Below are positions 32,836-41,008 of a DNA stretch of 64,000 nucleotides, one piece after another (position 1 is the first letter of the stretch; every line of letters begins with the position of its first letter). The notes beneath the pieces were generated by a model that was not told the origin of the DNA, searched no databases, and worked only from the letters and a program-made list of their open reading frames with translations. Position numbers and translations under genes: made by a program. This DNA is from VXNE01 sp965116625 (GTDB lineage: Bacteria; Pseudomonadota; Gammaproteobacteria; Pseudomonadales; Azotimanducaceae), in the NCBI GenBank assembly GCA_965116625.1, contig OZ220717.1, positions 248,001 through 312,000 on the forward strand, read 5' to 3'.

Positions 32836-33846
32836 TCAGTTGTAGAGATCCTTGGCCCGGAACGCTCCCCCGAACTCTGCCGCGTAGGCCGACACGAACT
32901 GCTCGGCGTAGTCCGCCTTGGCCGCTTCATCAACCGGATTTTCATAGCCGGGCACGACGCCCTGCTGCATCAGGATGGCGAACCGCGCCGGGTGCCGGTC
33001 GAGCATCTCCTGCGGCACGCGACCGATAAAGTTCTCCTGGGTGCGGATGAAGGGCCGCACCATGTAGACCGGCACGCTCACACGCAGCCCCGGCGCCGTG
33101 CGGTTGTATGAGCCGTGCCAGGTCTTGCCGGTCCAGACGACCAGCGAACCCGCCTTGGCCTCGACCGGAACGACGTCCTCGTTTCCGCCTTCGCCGATGA
33201 TGGCCTCACGGCCGTCCGGGTTGCGGCACAACCTGTGACTGCCCGGCACGAACGCCGTTCCACCGTTCTCCCTGTTGAAGTCGGTCAGCACGTACATCAA
33301 CTCGCACACCATCGACTGCGGCGGCAGAGGCGATGCCAGCGGCGTGTCCGTGTGCAACCTGAAGGTGCTCCTGTTCGGTCCCTTCATCCAGCAGCCCATG
33401 CCCGACAATACGACGCTATAGCCGCAAAGGTACGTGGCCATCGCCAGCAGCACCGGGTTCATCAGCGCCTCTTCGAAGACTTCATCCTCGAAGAAGATGG
33501 AGTGCATTATGTCGCCCACCGGCGAGTCGGGCGCATCTCTCTGACCCAGCGGCATGCGGCCCTTCGGCCGACCGCCCTTGACCGAGGACCCCCTTGGGGT
33601 GATCGGCAGGTTGGCGTGAGTAGCCCCGGTCTCCATGTCGGGTCGCTCGCCGTTGCGCCGCTCCGCGATATCGAGGCACGCTGCGAGCATGCGTTCCGCC
33701 AAGCCGTTCGGCGATGCCATCTCTGGCGGGATGACGGTGTAGCCGTGCGTGTCAAGATCCGCGACGTAGGCCTGCAGCCCAAGCTCGCAGATCTCGTTCC
33801 ATACGCGATCCAGCCCGGACTCGGAAGTGGTTGCTGCTACTGCCAT
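32836..33846 (-). CDS. PhyH-family Fe(II)/2-oxoglutarate dioxygenase
   Basis: 336 residues from ATG 33846 behind AAGGAAGGAAGAG. The iron-site His and Asp are in FRLHTDTPLAS and the distal His in TGKTWHGSYNRT; RVSVPVYMV carries the 2-oxoglutarate Arg. The N-terminus (ICELGLQAYVADLDTHGYTV) parallels the gene at 30372, so the two are paralogues on opposite strands flanking the DUF1640 array. A Gly-rich loop (SSVKGGRPKGRMPLG) is specific to this copy. It is divergent from the Gfo/Idh gene at 34081 across 234 bp. Confidence 0.9.
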   Translation of the reverse strand: MAVAATTSESGLDRVWNEICELGLQAYVADLDTHGYTVIPPEMASPNGLAERMLAACLDIAERRNGERPDMETGATHANLPITPRGSSVKGGRPKGRMPLGQRDAPDSPVGDIMHSIFFEDEVFEEALMNPVLLAMATYLCGYSVVLSGMGCWMKGPNRSTFRLHTDTPLASPLPPQSMVCELMYVLTDFNRENGGTAFVPGSHRLCRNPDGREAIIGEGGNEDVVPVEAKAGSLVVWTGKTWHGSYNRTAPGLRVSVPVYMVRPFIRTQENFIGRVPQEMLDRHPARFAILMQQGVVPGYENPVDEAAKADYAEQFVSAYAAEFGGAFRAKDLYN

Positions 33847-34080
33847 GATTCTCTTCCTTCCTTTGCAATGCCCTTGATTCTACGCCTGTTGGGAGCGACT
33901 TCGGCAAGGCCCGGATATCCATGCGCAAGCCAAGGCACCATCCGCCGATGTTGGTCCACGGAACTCTCGCCCGATGATTGTGCAAGAATGCATCCGCGCG
34001 GGCGCCAAACTGCAAGAAGACCAAGGTGCCTGCAGTTCCATTTCTGGCAAGTTCCGAGACCAGCGGATACGGGAGCAAGC

Positions 34081-35232
34081 ATGGCAGCACCAATGAAAGT
34101 CGGCCTGATCGGCACGGGAGGCATTTCCAACCGACACATGATCCCCTACCTCGAGCGTCCCGACCGGGTGCGGCTCACGGCGGTGTGCGACATCGTCGAG
34201 TCCCTCGCGCAGGACTATGCGAAGAGAGCCGGCGTCGAAGAGATCTACCTCGACTTTGAAGAGATGCTGCGAAAGGCCGACATCGACGCGGTCGACATTT
34301 GTACCGGCCATTCGTCCCATGCGCCGCTGGCCATCGCTGCGGCCAATGCCGGCAAGCACGTCATCGTCGAGAAAGCGATGGCGCACACGCTGCGGGGCTG
34401 CAAGGACATGATCGACGCCGCCGACAAGGCGGGGGTGACCCTTATGGTTGCCCAGCATCTTCGATACTCGCCCGAATCCCGCGCAGTGAAGCGTTTCATA
34501 GACGAGGGCAACCTGGGCGAGATCCGGGCCGTTCGGACGCACTCAATAGGAGGGGGAGGCGGCGACCGGAGGCCGGACGACTGGATGAAGGACGGCAAGG
34601 CGGGCGGCGGCGTCATGCTGGTCCAGAGCGTCCACCACCTGGACCTGCTGCGGTTCTACGTGGGCAACGTGAAACGGGTAATGGGGATATCCAGGTCCTT
34701 GCAGGAGAACTTCCTCAACGACGCGGACGACCTGGTCGCCGCGACGCTGGAGTTCGAGAACGGGGCGGTGGGTGACCTGATGGCGAGCTGGTCGACGCCC
34801 GTGTCCCCGGAGGGAATGTCATACATGATCCTGGGCAGCGAGGGCGGTGTGCACTCGACGCCACCTACCCTGGACCAATCGCTCGAGGCCCCGGTTCGGC
34901 AGTTCGGCACCATCATGTACGGCGTGAGGGACAGGGCGCGGGAGGAAGAACAGACAAGAGCAATGCAGTCGGGGCCCCTGCGCCGTCCCCTGACCAGGGA
35001 GCGTCTAGCATTGATGATGCGCCGGCCATCCTTCCAGCCGCTGCCGACGGGCGACAACGATCTGCCCAGCGACGACTACTTCATCAACGAAGTCCTGCAC
35101 TGGGAGGAATGCTGCCGGACCGGCGCGGAACCCATCAGCAGCGGCCACGACAATCTCGAGACGATGAAGATCGTCTTCGGCATTTTCGAGTCGTCCCGGA
35201 CGGGCAAGGTGATAGACCTCGCTGACCTTTAG
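34081..35232 (+). CDS. Gfo/Idh/MocA family oxidoreductase
   Basis: 383 residues from ATG 34081. Rossmann motif VGLIGTGGISNRHMIPYL, CDIVES turn, VEKAMAHTLRGC with the catalytic Lys, and GGGVMLVQSVHHLDLLRFY. It belongs to the same subgroup as the genes at 14222 and 27540 but has an extra charged segment (DRAREEEQTRAMQSGPLRRP) before the C-terminus. It ends with the shared SSRTGKVIDLADL. The divergent PhyH neighbour suggests a functional pair, since PhyH and Gfo/Idh genes are repeatedly adjacent in this window. Confidence 0.92.
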   Translation: MAAPMKVGLIGTGGISNRHMIPYLERPDRVRLTAVCDIVESLAQDYAKRAGVEEIYLDFEEMLRKADIDAVDICTGHSSHAPLAIAAANAGKHVIVEKAMAHTLRGCKDMIDAADKAGVTLMVAQHLRYSPESRAVKRFIDEGNLGEIRAVRTHSIGGGGGDRRPDDWMKDGKAGGGVMLVQSVHHLDLLRFYVGNVKRVMGISRSLQENFLNDADDLVAATLEFENGAVGDLMASWSTPVSPEGMSYMILGSEGGVHSTPPTLDQSLEAPVRQFGTIMYGVRDRAREEEQTRAMQSGPLRRPLTRERLALMMRRPSFQPLPTGDNDLPSDDYFINEVLHWEECCRTGAEPISSGHDNLETMKIVFGIFESSRTGKVIDLADL

Positions 35233-35369
35233 CCTCGCAACCCGACGTGCCCCGGTCTGACTCGCGGCGAGTTTCCCGGGATTCGACTATAAACACCACC
35301 GGTGCCGAGTCCCGCAGCGAATGAAGCTCAATGTGCCGCCCGAGCGAGCCATCACAAGTCTGCAGAAAA

Positions 35370-35915
35370 ATGACAAACGAAACGAATGCGATCCCCTACA
35401 GGCATGCGAAGCGACTCACGATGCTGTTCGCTGCCTGGTTCATTCCGACCACCGCGCTGGACCTGTGGATTACCTGGTTCGGGATATACCACCTGCCCGA
35501 ACGCATGGAGAAGTTCGGCATTGTCGAAGGGAATCCGTATACCGACCTGTCTTCGGTGGAAGCGTTCGTCACGCCGGAGATCATCGCTTTGATCATCGGA
35601 GTCGCCTGTGTGTTCGGCGGCGGCGTACTCAAGATACGGCGCCTGCTGGCTGACGGCGAGAGTCCGGCAAACCTTCGACGCATGCGCTTTTGGGCTTTCC
35701 GCAAGCGGTACGACAAGCTGGGCTGGGTGGCAACCTTCCTGGTCCTTCTACCCATTGTGCTCGCAGTTGGCCGAGTAGAACCAGTGGTCAACAATTTCCT
35801 GTGGCTTGCCATAGGTTGGGGACCAACGGCCTTGTTCGGCGGTTTCGCGGCAATGCTCGCGTGCTTTCTTGCCGTGTTGCCGACGTACTACATGATTCAC
35901 AGGTGGACGCTCTAG
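35370..35915 (+). CDS. Four-helix membrane protein, unknown function
   Basis: 181 residues from ATG 35370. Hydrophobic segments at about 18-38 (LFAAWFIPTTALDLWITWF), 57-78 (IIALIIGVACVFGGGVL), 114-134 (WVATFLVLLPIVLAVG) and 140-172 (NNFLWLAIGWGPTALFGGFA, MLACFLAVLPTYYM). The intervening cytoplasmic loop is basic (KIRRLLADGES, RRMRFWAFRKRYDK). No family recognised with confidence. It is convergent with the VapBC operon across a structured spacer. Confidence 0.65.
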   Translation: MTNETNAIPYRHAKRLTMLFAAWFIPTTALDLWITWFGIYHLPERMEKFGIVEGNPYTDLSSVEAFVTPEIIALIIGVACVFGGGVLKIRRLLADGESPANLRRMRFWAFRKRYDKLGWVATFLVLLPIVLAVGRVEPVVNNFLWLAIGWGPTALFGGFAAMLACFLAVLPTYYMIHRWTL

Positions 35916-36035
35916 CCCGCATATTGCACCAAGCCGCTTGTTGAAATACTGAATATTCATTGGTTTCAATAGGTTATTACAATTTTTCAGGAATCTTGCG
36001 AGGAACAAACTGCGCTGGCCGCGCCCTCGCTTGTC

Positions 36036-36118
36036 TTTTTTCCGCGTGCGGGCACATGGTCGCTACACCATAAGCGGCGGCTATGCTTCCGCTCCCGAGC
36101 ACCCGCACGCGAAAAAAA
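36036..36118. repeat. Structured inverted-repeat element between convergent genes
   Basis: TTTTTTCCGCGTGCGGG (36036-36052) pairs with CCCGCACGCG followed by seven A (36102-36118) with one bulged C. The loop of about 49 nt contains a smaller stem (AGCGG/CCGCT). The T-run precedes and the A-run follows the stem on either strand, so it is not a standard terminator. The rest of 35916-36205 holds no gene. Confidence 0.55.
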
Positions 36119-36205
36119 TCCTGCGCGATCATCGCGGCCCTTGATGCAACATGCGGGCTAGCTAGTTGGCTGACGACGGCCCTTGGGCCGACGCCAATCG
36201 AGGCG

Positions 36206-36643
36206 CTATTGCGTGTCGTCCACGGGATTCACAGTCTCAAGCCTAGGGAATCTCGCAAAGTCCCGGTCTGTCGTGGCGATGGCCGCGCCGTGTTCCAGAG
36301 CCAGGGCGGCCAGGTGTGCGTCCATCACCATCGCGCCTTTTGCCTGGCCCTCTTCGCAAAGTTCGCTCAGCAGGGCCCAGGTCCGCGGTCCAGGTTGGAG
36401 CAGTACCGCATTGGGGCGGGACAACCAGCTTTCGACTATCGCGCAGGCCTCGGCTGGAGTCAGCGGACGTGCATATACGCGGCGGTCCGACGCGATTCGC
36501 ACGAACGCCAACAACGTGACAAGGGCGAAACGGAGCGGTCGGCCGGTCGAGAACTGAGCCTCCAGCCAACGTCGCACGGGCGCATGATGCGGGCTGTCCG
36601 AGTCGTAGGCATAGAGGAGCACATTGGCATCGACCAGGGTCAC
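36206..36643 (-). CDS. VapC-like PIN-domain toxin
   Basis: 145 residues from GTG 36643, which overlaps the antitoxin stop (GTGA). PIN-domain acidic residues are visible: Asp5 in LVDANVLLYAYD, Asp in MVMDAHLAALALEHG, and ATTDRDFARFP near the end. PIN toxins are Mg-dependent RNases that cut tRNA or rRNA when the antitoxin is lost. Its Thr-rich segment (ALVTLLAFVRIAS) replaces the more common Glu-bearing helix. It forms an operon with the RHH antitoxin upstream. Confidence 0.9.
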   Translation of the reverse strand: MTLVDANVLLYAYDSDSPHHAPVRRWLEAQFSTGRPLRFALVTLLAFVRIASDRRVYARPLTPAEACAIVESWLSRPNAVLLQPGPRTWALLSELCEEGQAKGAMVMDAHLAALALEHGAAIATTDRDFARFPRLETVNPVDDTQ

Positions 36644-36885
36644 CGCTGAGCCGGGCCATCAAGGTAGTCAAGCAAGCCGCTGATGTCGTCGAGGTCGACG
36701 CCCGCCTTCAAGCCCATCGGCCGGGATTCGACGGTGAATGGCCTTGCGATGTCCTCGTCCCTGGGCGCTTCCAGGCCGCGTCGGAGAAATACGTTCACGA
36801 CATCCTTCATGCTTGCCTCCATCCGAACCATCTCCTGGCGCAACTTGGCCGCAACGTCTTCGTCAAGTGTCAAGGTTGTTCTCAT
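36640..36885 (-). CDS. VapB-like ribbon-helix-helix antitoxin
   Basis: 81 residues from ATG 36885. The N-terminus MRTTLTLDEDVAAKLRQEM is a typical RHH DNA-binding start, followed by SMKDVVNVFLRRGLE. The acidic C-terminus (DLDDISGLLDYLD) would wrap around the PIN toxin. It overlaps the toxin gene by four bases. Two palindromes just upstream (36908-36935) are the likely autoregulatory operator. Confidence 0.88.
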   Translation of the reverse strand: MRTTLTLDEDVAAKLRQEMVRMEASMKDVVNVFLRRGLEAPRDEDIARPFTVESRPMGLKAGVDLDDISGLLDYLDGPAQR

Positions 36886-36907
36886 GGCGCGGGATGCTAG
36901 GTGCACA

Positions 36908-36935
36908 ACATCATGATGTAAATCAACATACATCA
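36908..36935. promoter_or_regulatory. Operator-like palindromes of the VapBC operon
   Basis: ACATCATGATGT (36908-36919) is a perfect 12-bp palindrome overlapping TGATGTA-8 nt-TACATCA (36914-36935). They begin 23 bp upstream of the antitoxin start, where RHH antitoxins usually bind to repress their own operon. Confidence 0.7.
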
Positions 36936-37016
36936 AGATTCGAAAGATTCAATAGCTTCAACCAGCGCGGGAGACGAGTGACAGAGCGTCACCCACCAAC
37001 TCGGGCATCTTGACCA

Positions 37017-37036
37017 TACGTACGTAATTCCGTACC
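37017..37036. promoter_or_regulatory. Palindromic GTAC-rich site upstream of the YefM/YoeB module
   Basis: TACGTACGTA (37017-37026) is a perfect palindrome, followed by CGTAATTCCGTAC, in the 29-48 bp before the antitoxin ATG. YefM/Phd antitoxins bind short palindromes in this position; the core here differs from the TGTACA of E. coli yefM. Confidence 0.5.
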
Positions 37037-37064
37037 TTCCGTCCATGCGAGGAGGCGATCAGGC

Positions 37065-37307
37065 ATGACTACCATCACTGCAACCGAGGCCCGGGCAAAC
37101 CTCTACCGGCTGATGGACGCTGCGGCAGAATCTCACGAACCGGTGTTGATTACCGGCAAGAGAACCCGGGCTGTCCTCGTTCCGGAAGAAGATTGGAGGG
37201 CCATACAGGAGACGTTGTTCCTGCTCTCCGTTCCAGGCATGCGCGAGTCCATTCGAGAGGGTATGGAGACAGGCGCAGAGGACTGCAGCGAGGAACCGGA
37301 TTGGTGA
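37065..37307 (+). CDS. Phd/YefM-family antitoxin
   Basis: 80 residues from ATG 37065, after AGGAGGCGATCAGGC. It has the classic YefM fold signature ITATEARANLYRLMDAAAES, then EPVLITGKRTRAVLVPEEDW, and an acidic toxin-binding tail (GMETGAEDCSEEPDW). The N-terminal domain dimerises and binds the operator; the tail neutralises the toxin. Its TGA overlaps the toxin's GTG (37304-37307). The module is divergent from VapBC with about 180 bp between. Confidence 0.92.
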   Translation: MTTITATEARANLYRLMDAAAESHEPVLITGKRTRAVLVPEEDWRAIQETLFLLSVPGMRESIREGMETGAEDCSEEPDW

Positions 37308-37567
37308 GTTGGCGCCTCGTTTACACGAAGCAGGCCAACCGGGACGCAAAAAAACTGAACGCAAGCGGGCTCAAGCCAAAGGCCCAGCAACTTCTGTCGG
37401 TCCTCGCGGACGACCCTTACCGGAATCCTCCGCCCTTCGAGAGACTCGTCGGCGACCTGACTGGCGCCTACTCGCGCAGGATCAACTTTCAGCACCGCCT
37501 GGTGTACCAAATACTCGACGAGAATCGCATCGTGAAGGTCTTGCGCATGTGGAGTCACTACGAATAG
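37304..37567 (+). CDS. Txe/YoeB-family toxin
   Basis: 87 residues from GTG 37304, which overlaps the antitoxin stop; the upstream in-frame extension is antitoxin sequence in another frame. RelE-fold signature: WRLVYTKQANRDAKKL, then PPPFERLVGDLTGAYSRRIN, FQHRLVYQI and the C-terminal LRMWSHYE. In YoeB the terminal His-Tyr pair and the Glu/Arg of the RI-x-x-x-HRLVYQ segment form the ribosome-dependent mRNA-cleaving site; equivalents are present. It is likely active. Confidence 0.92.
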   Translation: MSWRLVYTKQANRDAKKLNASGLKPKAQQLLSVLADDPYRNPPPFERLVGDLTGAYSRRINFQHRLVYQILDENRIVKVLRMWSHYE

Positions 37568-37620
37568 CTCTCGACGGCAGTCTGGCTGGGCTTCAGGTCC
37601 AGCCAACCCGTCAACGGCGC

Positions 37621-38844
37621 TTACTCAAGCTCCGAGAACACCTCTTCGTCGTGTTCGCCGAGCTTCGGCGCGCGGCGCGAAATCGCCCAGGGGCAGGCGG
37701 GAAGGGGATACGGCGCCCCCGGATAGGTGATGGTGCGGTCGATGTCCTCGTGGTACACGTCGACGTGGAATCCGCGCGCCTTGAAATGGTCGTCCTCGAA
37801 CGCTTCCTCCGGCGCATTGACGACGGCTGACGTATAGCCCTGGCGCTGGCTCTGGACGAAGAACTCCTGCGCCGTCACCGTGGATGCGATCAGCTTCATC
37901 GCCTCCCGTCCCGCGCCGAAGATGGCCGTGATCGTGTCGTCCTCGCCGATGAGGCCCATGTTGAGGTGCCCTTCCCAGTTGGCGCCCATCTCAAGGAACA
38001 CCGCTTCCGGCAACTGGCTCTCGAGGTCCAGTTCCTTCAGCCACTCGTGCAAACGGGCGAACTGCTCCTGGTTGCGCGCGCCAGCACCGGTCGAGGCGAG
38101 CCGCCCGTCCGCGCAAAGCTGGCTGGTCTTCGTGGTCGGCGTGACTGACGCGTGGCGCCCGGTCTGGCGCTGCACGGTGGACTGGGCGGTGAGCCAGCGG
38201 ATGCTGGAGCCCTCGGTCGTGACGTTCAGCGCGGCGTGCTGACTTAAGTCGATGAACTGACCCTCGCCGCTGACGCCGCGATACGCCAAAGCCGTCAGTA
38301 TCGAAAGAAACGCGAAGTTCGCCGCAGTCTGGTACCCCTGCTGCGGCCCGCGCACCGGCGGCAGCGAGTGGTCGTCGTAACCGCAGCTCCACGCCGGCCC
38401 GCCGCCTGCCAGGAGCGTCAGGTCGGTCACCGGCAACTCGCTTTTCGGGTCGTTGCGGCCGAATGGCGTGACGGCGACATGAATCAGGTCCGCCCGTTGC
38501 TCGACCAGATCGTCGTAGTCCAGGCCGAGTGTCGCGAGCCGACCCGGCGCCTCGCCCTCGAGCAGGACATCCGCGGTGGCGACGAGGGCCCGAAACCGGT
38601 CACGTCCGTTCTCGTCGTCCAGGTCGATCACGACACTGCGCTTGCTGGTGTTGTAGTGCCACCAGTAAAGGCTCCGGTCTTCCCCGGGCGTGTCATCGAG
38701 AAACGGCGGGTAGTTGCGGCTGGGATCGCCCCCCGGCGGTTCCACGAGGATCACGTCCGCGCCCATGTCGCCACAGAGTTTTCCAACGAAGGCGATCGGC
38801 TCGCGGGCAAGCTCGATAACGCGCATTCCTGCCAGCGCGGTCAT
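37621..38844 (-). CDS. Class III CoA-transferase-like subunit lacking the catalytic Asp
   Basis: 407 residues from ATG 38844, which overlaps the stop of the upstream CoA-transferase (ATGA). The family start is clear (GMRVIELAREPIAFVGKLCG, DMGADVILVEPPGGDPSRN). At the position where active members have G-D-x-x-x-G (residue 163 in the 4158 gene), this one reads RGPQQGYQTA (about 165-174), so the nucleophilic Asp is missing. A heterodimer with the overlapping partner is therefore likely, as in the two-subunit BbsE/BbsF type (inference). Alternatively it is an inactive paralogue. Confidence 0.85.
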   Translation of the reverse strand: MTALAGMRVIELAREPIAFVGKLCGDMGADVILVEPPGGDPSRNYPPFLDDTPGEDRSLYWWHYNTSKRSVVIDLDDENGRDRFRALVATADVLLEGEAPGRLATLGLDYDDLVEQRADLIHVAVTPFGRNDPKSELPVTDLTLLAGGGPAWSCGYDDHSLPPVRGPQQGYQTAANFAFLSILTALAYRGVSGEGQFIDLSQHAALNVTTEGSSIRWLTAQSTVQRQTGRHASVTPTTKTSQLCADGRLASTGAGARNQEQFARLHEWLKELDLESQLPEAVFLEMGANWEGHLNMGLIGEDDTITAIFGAGREAMKLIASTVTAQEFFVQSQRQGYTSAVVNAPEEAFEDDHFKARGFHVDVYHEDIDRTITYPGAPYPLPACPWAISRRAPKLGEHDEEVFSELE

Positions 38845-40076
38845 ATGACGCCTTCCTCGCGCAATTCGTCGACGTCTTCCGTACTCATTCCGAGCAAGCG
38901 GCCCAGGACCTCTTCCGTGTGCTCGCCGAGGCATGGCCCCCCGCGATCGATCGACCAGTCGGTCTTCGAGAAATGCACCGGATGGCCCTCTACGCGGACC
39001 TGGCCTATCTCGGGATGCACGACCTTGCGCCAGAGTCCGAAGTTCTCGGTGCTCGGATCGAGATCAATGCGCTCCCGGGGTTTCTGCACCGCGGCAGCCG
39101 GTACGCGAACCTCATTCAGCGCGTCCTGGACTTCGAACTTGTTTCGTTCTGCTGTCCACTTGGCGATCTGGGCATCCAGGGCGTCCTGCGCGGCCAGGCG
39201 GCCTTCGAGGTCGGCGAAGGCGGGATCCGCACACCAGTCTTCATCGATGAGGGTGGCCAAGGCTTCCCATTCGTCCTGGTTTCGGCATGCGATGGCAATC
39301 CAGTCGTCATCTCCGGCGGAGGGGTAGATGCCGTGCGGCGCCATGGGCGGCCAGAGGTTGCGGTTGCTGTCCGGATGCCCGGGGCGCCGGGTCGGTCGCT
39401 GGTTGACCGTCCAGTCGAGTAGCGCCGGTCCGTGCAGCGTGAGCGCGGCATCCGTGCCCGCGAGGTCGACCCACTGTCCTTCGCCGGTGCGCTGCCGGTG
39501 GATGATGGCGAGCAGGACCGCCATCGCCATGTAATACGCGCCGGTATGGTCCATGAAGGAATAACCCCATCCGGCCGGCTCCCGGTCACGCAACCCCGAG
39601 GTGAAGGTCAGTCCGGAAATCGCCTGCACTACGGGCCCCCAGGACTTGAACTCGCTGTAGGGGCCCCGGTGCCCGAAACCGCTATGGGACACGTAAATGA
39701 TGTCGGACTTAAGCTCCTTCAGCCGCTCGTAGCCGAACCCCCAACGCTCGAGGACACCCTTGGAGAAGTTCTCGGTGACGACATCGGAGATCTTGACGAG
39801 CTCGGCCAGGATTTCCTTGCCGCGTTCCGTCCGAAGGTTGAGCGTGATGCCGTGCTTTCTCGTGTTGTGGTTGTTGAAGCTGCCGCTCAGGTTGACGCTG
39901 CTGTTGCCGTCGACGGTGGGCGCCCTGCTACGCAGGATGTCCCAGCGGCCCTCGTTCACCGGATCTTCGATCCGAATCACCTCGGCGCCGAACGAAGCGA
40001 GCCACTTCGTCGCCCCCGCGCCCGCCAGTTGGCCGGTGAAGTCGCAGATGCGGAAAGAAGACAGGGCTTCGGGCAT
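38841..40076 (-). CDS. Class III CoA-transferase (CaiB/BaiF/Frc family), catalytic subunit
   Basis: 411 residues. FRICDFTGQLAGAGATKWLA, then FGAEVIRIEDP, and the active-site Asp at about 176 in GYSFMDHTGAYYM. Other family landmarks are GFGHRGPYSEFKSWGPVVQA and the C-terminal LGEHTEEVLGRLLGMS. It transfers CoA to an unknown carboxylate. It precedes and overlaps the Asp-less partner by four bases, so both are made together. It is divergent from an enoyl-CoA hydratase gene. Confidence 0.92.
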   Translation of the reverse strand: MPEALSSFRICDFTGQLAGAGATKWLASFGAEVIRIEDPVNEGRWDILRSRAPTVDGNSSVNLSGSFNNHNTRKHGITLNLRTERGKEILAELVKISDVVTENFSKGVLERWGFGYERLKELKSDIIYVSHSGFGHRGPYSEFKSWGPVVQAISGLTFTSGLRDREPAGWGYSFMDHTGAYYMAMAVLLAIIHRQRTGEGQWVDLAGTDAALTLHGPALLDWTVNQRPTRRPGHPDSNRNLWPPMAPHGIYPSAGDDDWIAIACRNQDEWEALATLIDEDWCADPAFADLEGRLAAQDALDAQIAKWTAERNKFEVQDALNEVRVPAAAVQKPRERIDLDPSTENFGLWRKVVHPEIGQVRVEGHPVHFSKTDWSIDRGGPCLGEHTEEVLGRLLGMSTEDVDELREEGVI

Positions 40077-40175
40077 CGATCAGGGTCGTGAGAGCGTCTT
40101 CTCAGTTATGTTACGCGATGGCGAACAGGATTATTCGACACGCCGATTCTCGACACCGGGCAAGGGAGCAAGGAC

Positions 40176-40997
40176 ATGGCATACGAACACATTCTCACCG
40201 AGACCGCGGGAAGGGTCGGCATCATCACCTTCAACCGGCCGGAGAAGCTGAACGCCATGAACGAACGGATGCGCGAGGAAACCCTCACACAGATCGGCAT
40301 CTGGAACGAAAACGATGATATCGGCGCGATCGTGCTCACCGGGGAGGGGCGCGCGTTCTGCTCGGGTGCCGATCTCGACGACTTTGTCGTCCGGGAGCAG
40401 GGCAATCGAAGTGCTACGGCGGCAACGTTCCGCACGGGTCCCGAGCCCATGCGCTGGACGGCCGGCGGCGGGCGCGGCATCACGCCGTTCCTGATGACGT
40501 CGAAGCCCACCATCGCCGCCGTCAACGGCTATTCCGTCGGAATCGGCCTGACCTTCATCCTGCCGTTCGACATCCGCATCGCGTCGACCAATGCCCTCTT
40601 CAGCATCCGGTTCATCCGTGTCGGGCTGATGCCCGAACTCGGGTCCACGCGGCTCCTGGCCCAACTCGTCGGACTCGGGAACGCGGCGGACATGTGCCTC
40701 ACGGGCCGCATGGTTCCGGCGGACGAGGCGCTCCGAACGGGACTGGTCATCAAGGTCGTCGAGCCCGAGAACCTGCTGGAGGCCGCCGTCGACAAGGCAA
40801 AAGAGATCGCCAACAACCCGCCCCAGGCAGTGATGTTCGTGAAGGAACTGCTGCGCCAGAACCCGCTCGACCCCGACATCGACCGGGTCGGCGAGCGCGA
40901 GGGCATCCGCGACCAGATCGCGCGGCGCCACCCCGACCACGCCGAGGCGCTGGCGGCGTTCATGGAGAAGCGCGAACCGAGGTTCGGAAAGTCGTAA
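40176..40997 (+). CDS. Enoyl-CoA hydratase/isomerase (crotonase) family protein
   Basis: 273 residues from ATG 40176 (AAGGGAGCAAGGAC upstream). GRVGIITFNRPEKLNAMNER starts the fold; GRAFCSGADLDDF and the NGYSVGIGL turn give the oxyanion hole. Of the two crotonase Glu positions, the first is Thr (GIGLTFILPFD) and the second is kept (GLMPELGSTRLL), so isomerase or other chemistry is as likely as hydration. It is divergent from the CoA-transferase pair, with which it probably cooperates on the CoA ester (inference). Confidence 0.9.
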   Translation: MAYEHILTETAGRVGIITFNRPEKLNAMNERMREETLTQIGIWNENDDIGAIVLTGEGRAFCSGADLDDFVVREQGNRSATAATFRTGPEPMRWTAGGGRGITPFLMTSKPTIAAVNGYSVGIGLTFILPFDIRIASTNALFSIRFIRVGLMPELGSTRLLAQLVGLGNAADMCLTGRMVPADEALRTGLVIKVVEPENLLEAAVDKAKEIANNPPQAVMFVKELLRQNPLDPDIDRVGEREGIRDQIARRHPDHAEALAAFMEKREPRFGKS

Positions 40998-41008
40998 CTG
41001 TACGGGAC

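Noticed and set aside
36036..36118. Rho-independent bidirectional terminator
   Set aside because: On either strand the T-run precedes and the A-run follows the stem, the opposite of a terminator.
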